Shown: positions 23,569 through 29,000 of the stretch, in pieces
Layout of the letters: each line of letters starts with the position of its first letter
How positions within the stretch are numbered: the stretch's first letter is position 1
Source: an uncultured Holophagales bacterium
GTDB taxonomy: Bacteria; Acidobacteriota; Thermoanaerobaculia; UBA5066
NCBI GenBank assembly: GCA_937927565.1
Contig: CALBDV010000535.1
Location: 1-29,000 of the forward strand
DNA: 29,000 nucleotides
Reading direction: 5' to 3'
Translations under genes and position numbers: made by a program
The notes under the pieces: model-generated
Database searches by the model: none
The model's input: the letters and a program-made list of their open reading frames with translations, nothing else
Told to the model about the DNA's origin: nothing

Positions 23569-25356
23569 ATGAAGCGGTCTCTCTCGCTCTCCGGGATTCC
23601 CGTGTCTCCGGGAATCGCCGTCGGTCGGGCAGCCGTATGGCTCGTTCGCGCCGACTCGTCGCCACGGCGTGACCTCGACTCCGAGGAGGTACCGACCGAG
23701 CTCGAAAGGCTTCGCCTGGCGGTGGAGTCGGCGATCCGGGAGATCGGCGAGATGGCGGGGCAGGTCGAGGAGCGACTGGGCAGGGAGTACGCCGCGATCT
23801 TCCAGGCGCACGCCCTCTTCCTCAGGGACCCGTCTTTCCTCGGTCCGATCGAGAAGAAGATCCGGATCGAAAGGGTCAACGCCGAATGGGCCGTGGAAGT
23901 CGTTGCCGACGCGCTCGCGGCGCGCCTGAGGGACCTGCCCGACCAGGACCTCGCCCTTCGGGCCTCAGACCTCGACGACGTGGCGGCGATCCTGCGAAGG
24001 AGCCTCGGGGAGGGAGAGGCAGCCGTAGACCGGCTCGCTTCCCTCACCGGCGACTCCTGTGTCCTCGTCGCGGACGAGCTGACCCCGTCGGACGCCGTGC
24101 GGATTCCGCGCGACAAGGTCGTCGCGTTCGTGACCGAGCGCGGGGGCAAGACGTCGCATGCCGCGATCCTCGCCCGCTCGTTCGGCATTCCGGCCGTCGT
24201 GGCGATCCCCAAGCTCCTCGCCTCCATCGGAGACGGTGACCGGCTCATCGTCGACGGTCGCGAGGGAGTCGTCTGGCGGGAGCCCTCGGAAGACGTCCTC
24301 GCCCTCTTCCGGGAGCGGCAGGGGCGCGACGCGACCCGAGAGCACTCCCTCAAAGAGCGAAGCGTCTCCGGCCTCACCCGGACGCGGGATGGCCAGGAGG
24401 TCTCGATTCGGGCCAACATCGAGCTCGTCCGGGAGGTCCCGGACGTCTTCGAATACGGCGCGGACGGCGTCGGCCTCTTCCGCTCGGAGTTCCTCTACCT
24501 CTCGGGCGCCGGCATGGAGTTCCCGGACGAGGCGACCCAGGCGGCCATTTACAGGGATGTCGTGGTGCGGCTCGCGCCCAGACCCGTCGTCATCCGAACC
24601 TACGACCTCGGGGGAAAGAAGGGGGCCCGCCACCTCTCGGGTGCCGAGGAGAACCCCGTCCTCGGCCTGCGTGGGGTCCGCCTCTGCTTCAGCCACCCCG
24701 AGATGTTCCGGACTCAGCTCCGTGCGCTGCTGTCGGTGGCCTCCGAAGGGGATCTCAGAATCCTCGTTCCGATGGTGGCCGGAGTCGAAGACGTTCGCAG
24801 GGTGAGAACGTTCGTCGAGGAAGCAAGGCAGGAGCTCCTCGAGCGCGGAATCGCGGTCCCCCACAGCGTACCGATCGGAGCCATGATCGAGGTCCCCTCG
24901 GCGGCGCTCACCGCTGACCTGATAGCTCCGGAAGTCGATTTCCTTTCCCTCGGCACGAACGACCTGACGCAATACACCCTCGCGGCGGACCGGGCGAACG
25001 AGGCCGTGTCGGACATCTTCCGGCCGCACCATCCGGCGATGCTCCGCCTCGTGGCCAGGGTGCAGGAGGCGGCCCGAGCTGCGGGCAAGCCCCTCGCCGT
25101 CTGCGGCGAGATGGCTGCCGACCCGGCCCTGTTCCTTCTCCTCCTCGGCCTCGGCATTCGGGAGTTCTCGATGGGCCCACGTTCCGTTCCTCTCCTGAAG
25201 GACGTCGCCCGCTGCGCCTCGGCGGCTGACGCATCCCGGATGGCACGCGCCGCGCTCTCCCTTTCGACGCCCGACGATGTCGCCGCGCTGCTGGCGAGAG
25301 AGGCCGAGACCCTGTTGAGCGGCGATCCCGAGACTCGCGCGGCGGTGAATGCATGA
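23569..25356 (+). CDS. ptsI: Phosphoenolpyruvate-protein phosphotransferase (PTS enzyme I)
   Basis: First enzyme of the PTS chain: takes phosphate from phosphoenolpyruvate and passes it to HPr. 595 residues from ATG 23569, typical length. The N-terminal domain begins LSGIPVSPGIAVGRA. The active His197 lies in GGKTSHAAILARSFGIP. The C-terminal PEP-binding barrel has GVGLFRSEFLYL, LRGVRLCFSHPEMFRTQLRA, GTNDLTQYTLAADR and Cys512 in VCGEMAADP. It lacks the N-terminal GAF domain of the nitrogen-type enzyme PtsP, so it is the standard EI form. A promoter in the gap before it could allow separate expression. It overlaps the cupin gene by 4 bases. Confidence 0.97.
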   Translation: MKRSLSLSGIPVSPGIAVGRAAVWLVRADSSPRRDLDSEEVPTELERLRLAVESAIREIGEMAGQVEERLGREYAAIFQAHALFLRDPSFLGPIEKKIRIERVNAEWAVEVVADALAARLRDLPDQDLALRASDLDDVAAILRRSLGEGEAAVDRLASLTGDSCVLVADELTPSDAVRIPRDKVVAFVTERGGKTSHAAILARSFGIPAVVAIPKLLASIGDGDRLIVDGREGVVWREPSEDVLALFRERQGRDATREHSLKERSVSGLTRTRDGQEVSIRANIELVREVPDVFEYGADGVGLFRSEFLYLSGAGMEFPDEATQAAIYRDVVVRLAPRPVVIRTYDLGGKKGARHLSGAEENPVLGLRGVRLCFSHPEMFRTQLRALLSVASEGDLRILVPMVAGVEDVRRVRTFVEEARQELLERGIAVPHSVPIGAMIEVPSAALTADLIAPEVDFLSLGTNDLTQYTLAADRANEAVSDIFRPHHPAMLRLVARVQEAARAAGKPLAVCGEMAADPALFLLLLGLGIREFSMGPRSVPLLKDVARCASAADASRMARAALSLSTPDDVAALLAREAETLLSGDPETRAAVNA

Positions 25357-25721
25357 AGACGACGGACAAGATAGTGGTCAAGCCCTGGGGGAGCGAACGG
25401 GTCTTCGCCGCCAACGGGCGATACGCCGGCAAGCTGATCTCGATCCGCAACGGCGAAACGTTGTCGTTTCAGTATCACGAGAAGAAGGAAGAGACGATTC
25501 ACGTACTCGCGGGAATCCTCGGAATGGAAACGGAAGCCGGAGGGGAGCGCGTTGTGCTTTCCCTCGAGCCTGGAGAGACGTTCCACGTCACTCCTGGAAC
25601 CCGTCATCGAATGTTCGCGAGTGCAGGCGACGTCCTTGTTGTCGAGGTCTCCAGCCCTGAACTGGACGACGTCGTCCGCCTCGAAGACCGTTACGGGCGG
25701 GAAGGTACGTCGCAGCCATGA
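25353..25721 (+). CDS. Cupin protein resembling type II mannose-6-P isomerase domain
   Basis: 122 residues from ATG 25353, overlapping the ptsI stop by 4 bases. Single cupin barrel. It starts VVKPWGSERVF, like the C-terminal isomerase-type domain of ManC/AlgA. The metal-site region is LSFQYHEKKEETIHVLAG, the second motif LEPGETFHVTPGTRHRMF, and the end SPELDDVVRLEDRYGR is also typical of that group. Such free-standing domains are often annotated as mannose-6-phosphate isomerase or as plain cupin; activity cannot be assumed because the guanylyltransferase half is absent. Its place after ptsI fits a sugar-phosphate role, by inference. The stop overlaps the next gene by 4 bases. Confidence 0.88.
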   Translation: MKTTDKIVVKPWGSERVFAANGRYAGKLISIRNGETLSFQYHEKKEETIHVLAGILGMETEAGGERVVLSLEPGETFHVTPGTRHRMFASAGDVLVVEVSSPELDDVVRLEDRYGREGTSQP

Positions 25722-26404
25722 AACACCGTGCTTCTCTCGTGTTCACCGCATTTGCACTGCTCGCATCCATCGTTCTCGCAGCCGAGGAACCGACCCCTAC
25801 ACCGCCGGGCAAGACGGCGAGGAAGCTCCGAGGGGGAAGCTTCGGGGTCCTCCCGATTCCGACACCGACGGGTGCTGCACCCGGTCCTGGATCGCTCGCT
25901 GGCGCCGCAAGAAAGGCGCAAGACGAAGAAGTCTCCTCCTCAAAGGGACCTTCGCGGGGAGTCGTGATCACGAACGAGTCCCTTCGAAAAGGCGCGCCAA
26001 CCCCGACCGGAGCATCGATCACCATTACGGGATCGGCAAAACCGAAGCCCAGTTCGAAGGCCCCGCCTACACCGACTCCCGGCCCTCTGGTCAATCCCGA
26101 GTACAGGGATGCCAGCGGTCGAACGGAAGCGGACTGGCAAAGGCGCGCCAGAATCGCAAGGCAACGGATCGAGCTTGCGGACGCCGGGCTGGCTGCCGCT
26201 CGAGAAGACGCGAAGCGCCTCGAGAACGACTTCTACGCGTGGAGTGACGGGAACTACAGGGAACGCGTCATCCGCCCCGCCTGGGACCAGGCGAAGGAGA
26301 AGCTCCGCCTCCTGGAGGTCGAAGCCGATGCCGCGCGAGCGGGCCTTGCCGAGCTCGAGGAAGAAGCCAGGAAGAGCGGAACACCTCCGGGATGGCTGCG
26401 CTGA
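25718..26404 (+). CDS. Secreted Pro/Thr-rich coiled-coil protein, unknown function
   Basis: 228 residues from ATG 25718, which overlaps the cupin stop as ATGA. Residues 1-22 form a signal peptide (MKHRASLVFTAFALLASIVL, then AA/EE). A long low-complexity part rich in Pro, Thr, Ser and Gly with several PTPTP/TPTG motifs follows, to about residue 125. From about 133 on there is a charged helical stretch with heptad character (WQRRARIARQRIELADAG, then LRLLEVEADAARAGLAELEEEA), ending in SGTPPGWLR. Proteins with this layout and a PGWLR end are, as I recall, common in acidobacteria and uncharacterised. Probably periplasmic or outer-membrane associated. The linker suggests a spacer through the periplasm. 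The next gene, miaB, overlaps by 13 bases. Confidence 0.8.
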   Translation: MKHRASLVFTAFALLASIVLAAEEPTPTPPGKTARKLRGGSFGVLPIPTPTGAAPGPGSLAGAARKAQDEEVSSSKGPSRGVVITNESLRKGAPTPTGASITITGSAKPKPSSKAPPTPTPGPLVNPEYRDASGRTEADWQRRARIARQRIELADAGLAAAREDAKRLENDFYAWSDGNYRERVIRPAWDQAKEKLRLLEVEADAARAGLAELEEEARKSGTPPGWLR

Positions 26405-27807
26405 AGAACGATCCGACGGACGAGGACTCGGTCCCGTCGATGGAGCCGGCCCGCAGGACCGTCTTCGTGGAGACCTGGGGCTGCCAGATGAACGAACTGG
26501 ACAGCCGGCGTTTCGTCGGGCTGATGGCCCGCGAGGGGTACGTTGAGGCAACGTCTCCGGACGAAGCGGATCTCGTACTTCTCAACACCTGCTCCGTCAG
26601 AGACAGGGCGGAACAGAAGGTCTACGACTACCTGGGTCGAATTGCCGTTCGAAAACGGGCCAGGCCCGGTCTCCTCCTTGGCGTCTGCGGTTGCGTCGCT
26701 CAGCAGGAAGGGGAGGAGATCCTCCGGCGTTCGCCTGCCGTCGACTTCGTTCTCGGTACCGGGCGAATCGAGCTTCTCCCGTCCATCGTCCGGAGAGCCG
26801 TGAAGGAGCGTGACCGTCCCATCGAAGTGGGCTTCGACATGGACGAGGTCGCCTACACACCCGGAGCCGTCGCCAGAACGCTCGCCCATCGCGCCTCGAT
26901 CACGATCGTCGAGGGGTGCAACAAGAACTGCACGTTCTGCGTCGTTCCCATGACTCGCGGGCGGGAACGCAACCGTCGCCTCGTGGAGATCGTCGACGAG
27001 TGCAGACGTCTCGTCGGTGAAGGCGTCGTCGAGATCGAGCTCCTCGGGCAGACGGTGAACGCCTACACCGACCCGAACACGGGCGAGCGGCTCTCGACAC
27101 TCCTGAGAGCCATCTCCGGGATAGCCGGCCTGCGGCGACTTCGCTTCGTCACGTCCCACCCCAGGGACTTCGACGACGGCCTGATCACCGCCATGGCCGA
27201 GAGCCCCGTCGTCTGTCCGGCTCTCCACCTGCCGTTCCAGTCAGGGAGCGATCGCATTCTCGGTCGGATGAAACGCCAGTACACCCGAGGCGAGTACCTC
27301 GACCTCGTCGGCCGGCTCCGCGCGGCCATCCCGGGAATCGCCATGTCGACCGACATCATCGTCGGGTTCCCGGGCGAAACCGACGAGGACTTCGCCGCGA
27401 CGATCAGCGTCCTGGATGAAGTCCGGTTCTCGTCGATCTTCTGTTTCACCTATTCGCCTCGACCCCGAACGGCCGCGGCACGGTGGGACCAGGACGTCCC
27501 GGTCCGCGTCGCGCAGGAGCGCCTCGTCCTGCTCAACGACCACCAGCAGGCTCTGCAGCTACAGGCGAACGAGGCCCTCGTCGGCACGGTGCTCGAGGTT
27601 CTCGTTGAGGGAAGCGACAGGACAGGCCAGAGGGTTTCGGGACGATCTCAGTTCAATCACCTCGTCCACATAGACGGAATTCCCGGGACCTCTGCCGGGA
27701 CCTTCGTCATGGCCGTTGTCGAGAAGGGGCTCGCGAACTCCCTCGTGGCGCGACCGCTTCGGCGGGTACGCTCTGCTGACGCCAGCGGCACGGACCTCGC
27801 GTCTTGA
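26392..27807 (+). CDS. miaB: tRNA-2-methylthio-N6-dimethylallyladenosine synthase
   Basis: Radical-SAM methylthiotransferase that adds a methylthio group to i6A37 of tRNAs reading UNN codons. 471 residues from ATG 26392; ATG 26440 is an alternative that would remove the 13-base overlap. The N-terminal domain holds the auxiliary 4Fe-4S ligands Cys31 (WGCQMNELDS), Cys67 (NTCSVRDRAEQK) and Cys101 (GCVAQ). The radical-SAM cluster ligands are Cys176, Cys180 and Cys183 in GCNKNCTFCVVP. A TRAM RNA-binding domain ends the protein (about 398-460). NTCSVRDRAEQK favours MiaB over RimO or MtaB. The last ~15 residues are variable. Confidence 0.96.
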   Translation: MAALKNDPTDEDSVPSMEPARRTVFVETWGCQMNELDSRRFVGLMAREGYVEATSPDEADLVLLNTCSVRDRAEQKVYDYLGRIAVRKRARPGLLLGVCGCVAQQEGEEILRRSPAVDFVLGTGRIELLPSIVRRAVKERDRPIEVGFDMDEVAYTPGAVARTLAHRASITIVEGCNKNCTFCVVPMTRGRERNRRLVEIVDECRRLVGEGVVEIELLGQTVNAYTDPNTGERLSTLLRAISGIAGLRRLRFVTSHPRDFDDGLITAMAESPVVCPALHLPFQSGSDRILGRMKRQYTRGEYLDLVGRLRAAIPGIAMSTDIIVGFPGETDEDFAATISVLDEVRFSSIFCFTYSPRPRTAAARWDQDVPVRVAQERLVLLNDHQQALQLQANEALVGTVLEVLVEGSDRTGQRVSGRSQFNHLVHIDGIPGTSAGTFVMAVVEKGLANSLVARPLRRVRSADASGTDLAS

Positions 27808-27842
27808 TTCGAGCCGCCCTCCTCCCCAGATTCGACAGAGAA

Positions 27843-27848
27843 GGGGAG
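27843..27848 (+). promoter_or_regulatory. Ribosome binding site for the DUF151 gene
   Basis: GGGGAG lies 5 bases before GTG 27854 and favours that codon over ATG 27866. A weak TTGATT (27804-27809) overlapping the miaB stop could be a -35, but the matching -10 (CAGATT) is poor, so no promoter is claimed. Confidence 0.6.
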
Positions 27849-27853
27849 CCGTC

Positions 27854-28339
27854 GTGAGCGTACGAATGGACGTCAAGGCCCTCATCGTGGACCCGATCGC
27901 GAACATGCCTGTCGTCATCCTGCGTGATGCCGAGGACAAGAGCTTCCTGCCGATCTGGGTCGGTGTCTTCGAGGCGAACGCCATCGCCCTTCAGCTCGAG
28001 GGAGTCAGCACGCCGCGACCCCTGACCCACGATCTGCTCAAGGCGACGATCTCTCTTCTGGGTGCCAGCGTCGATCAGATCGTCATTACGAGGCTCCACG
28101 AGAACACGTTCTACGCTGAGATCCATCTCACGTCCGGAGGGGTTCCGGTCGTGGTGGACAGCCGCCCATCGGACGCGATTGCACTGGCACTCCGGACGTC
28201 TTCTCCGATTTTCGTGGAGGAGGAAGTCCTGGAAAAGAGCCGGGCACAGGACGCTTCCGAGGAAAGCCAGAGCCACGAGCGCCTCCGGAAGTGGTTCGAG
28301 GAAGCGGACCCGGAATCCCTCGGCAAGTACAAGATGTGA
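27854..28339 (+). CDS. Bifunctional nuclease (BFN/DUF151) family protein
   Basis: 161 residues from GTG 27854. It shows the BFN domain (residues about 5-125): VKALIVDPIANMPVVILRD, FLPIWVGVFEANAIALQLEG, RPLTHDLLKATISLLGA, ENTFYAEIHL, and VVVDSRPSDAIALALRT, the most conserved segment. A charged C-terminal tail follows, to KYKM. Plant members are reported to have both DNase and RNase activity; bacterial homologues are widespread and little studied, so nuclease activity is a family-based guess. It lies between miaB and a parA-type gene without overlap, in a somewhat less GC-rich part of the window. Confidence 0.93.
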   Translation: MSVRMDVKALIVDPIANMPVVILRDAEDKSFLPIWVGVFEANAIALQLEGVSTPRPLTHDLLKATISLLGASVDQIVITRLHENTFYAEIHLTSGGVPVVVDSRPSDAIALALRTSSPIFVEEEVLEKSRAQDASEESQSHERLRKWFEEADPESLGKYKM

Positions 28340-28416
28340 CTTCTCGCGAACGGGAGCGGTGCGCATCGAAAGAGGATTGCGCCAAGCTCTTCGCTGGACA
28401 CGAGTTCCAAGTCGGC

Positions 28417-28445
28417 TTGAGAACCGTCGCCTCACCCCGTATCCT
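28417..28445 (+). promoter_or_regulatory. Sigma-70-type promoter upstream of parA
   Basis: TTGAGA (28417-28422) and TATCCT (28440-28445) are separated by exactly 17 bases within the 117-base gap after the DUF151 gene. Predicted transcription begins around 28452, leaving about 5 bases before ATG 28457 and no room for a ribosome binding site. This is the best -35/-10 pair in the window. The remainder of the gap (28340-28416) shows no convincing hairpin, terminator or small gene. Confidence 0.6.
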
Positions 28446-28456
28446 CGCCGACTCCC

Positions 28457-29000
28457 ATGATTATCGCGGTTACAAATCAGAAGGGTGGAGTAGGCAAGAC
28501 GACGACAGCTATCAACGTCGCTGCTGCTCTTGCACAGAAGAAGCTCCGCACACTCCTCGTCGATCTCGACCCTCAGGCGAACTCGACGATGTCCTATCTG
28601 GATCGCCGCACGATCGGCGCATCCATGTACGACGTCCTCGTCGACCCTGAAGTGGCGATATCGTCCGTCATTCGCGAGACGAACTTTCCGGGCCTCTTCG
28701 TGGCTCCCGCCAAGATCTCCCTTGCGAAAGTAGAGTCGAAGCTGATCGGAGAGATCGACGGCCACTACCGGCTCAAGGACAAGATGGCCGAGGTCGCGTC
28801 GACCTACGACGCGATTCTCATCGACACGCCACCAACGCTCGGAATGATCACCGTCAACGCGATGGTGGCCTCGAGCCACATCATCATTCCGATCCAATCA
28901 TCCTACTTCGCGCTCGAAGGTACGGACGACCTTCTCGAGACGATAGAGAAGATCAAGAGCCGCCCCAACCCGAGCCTTCAGATCCTCGGAGTGGTCATAA
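28457..29000 (+). CDS. parA: ParA/Soj-type chromosome partitioning ATPase (3' end outside window)
   Basis: Deviant-Walker ATPase that, with ParB and parS, segregates chromosomes or other cargo. The first 181 codons are visible and the frame runs off the window end. MIIAVTNQKGGVGKTTTAI carries the deviant Walker A lysine (KGGVGKTTT, residues 9-17). LLVDLDPQANST is the Walker A'-type strand. IDTPPTLGMITVNAM is Walker B, with the usual DxPPxLG pattern. IIIPIQSSYFALEGTDDLLETI is typical of the chromosomal Soj/ParA branch. Codon use is visibly less G/C-biased than in the upstream genes. A good promoter lies directly in front. Whether parB follows cannot be seen. MinD and cargo-positioning relatives are less likely given these motifs. 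Confidence 0.93.
   Translation, partial: MIIAVTNQKGGVGKTTTAINVAAALAQKKLRTLLVDLDPQANSTMSYLDRRTIGASMYDVLVDPEVAISSVIRETNFPGLFVAPAKISLAKVESKLIGEIDGHYRLKDKMAEVASTYDAILIDTPPTLGMITVNAMVASSHIIIPIQSSYFALEGTDDLLETIEKIKSRPNPSLQILGVVI

Noticed and set aside
28340..28456. Small gene or RNA in the 117-base gap before parA
   Set aside because: No start with a ribosome binding site, no stable hairpin and no T-run were seen. Apart from the promoter the gap appears empty.

Overview
The window is one unbroken run of 30 genes, all on the + strand, in very GC-rich DNA. No gap without a gene exceeds about 117 bases. I saw no rRNA, tRNA, insertion sequence, phage gene or CRISPR array. Lipid A synthesis (LpxB), lipid A flipping (MsbA) and LPS transport (LptC/LptA-like, LptB) indicate a diderm with LPS. 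The block yicC-gmk-rpoZ-coaBC-family 4 UDG-priA, the lptB-rpoN-hpf-hprK-rapZ-PTS block, and a secreted coiled-coil protein ending in a PPGWLR motif together suggest Acidobacteriota. That assignment is inferred from gene order and protein style. A deltaproteobacterial or myxobacterial-type lineage is the main alternative.

Layout. Bases 1-2207 hold ribosomal protein S1 (its start lies before the window) and an HU/IHF-type protein whose leader contains competing G/C hairpins. Bases 2204-7180 hold a HIT nucleotide hydrolase or phosphorylase, two small membrane proteins, lpxB, msbA and yicC. Bases 7177-13201 hold gmk, rpoZ, coaBC, a family 4 uracil-DNA glycosylase, a secreted protein of unknown function and priA. 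Bases 13236-18695 hold accA, recJ, a large LptC/LptA-like fusion and lptB. Bases 18737-25721 hold rpoN, long-form hpf, hprK, rapZ, a mannose-type EIIA, HPr, enzyme I and a cupin protein. Bases 25718-29000 hold a secreted Pro/Thr-rich coiled-coil protein, miaB, a bifunctional-nuclease (DUF151) protein and the first 181 codons of a ParA ATPase.

How the genes fit together. Genes are packed tightly: about 15 of 29 junctions are exact 4-base NTGA overlaps, so translational coupling is likely. The rpoN-to-ptsI segment looks like a regulatory phosphotransferase chain: EI, HPr with both His15 and Ser46, a mannose-type EIIA, the Ser46 kinase HprK, and RapZ. No sugar permease (EIIB/C/D) is present. Envelope genes (lpxB, msbA, lptC/A, lptB) are interleaved with replication and repair genes (priA, recJ, udg). 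Internal promoters are probable before accA, rpoN, ptsI and parA. Three of these place the -10 box so close to the start codon that the mRNA would be leaderless or nearly so.

I found no convincing novel defence or mobile system. The most unusual items are the LptC/LptA fusion, the uncharacterised small or secreted proteins inserted in housekeeping operons, the HU leader structure and the leaderless-type promoters.
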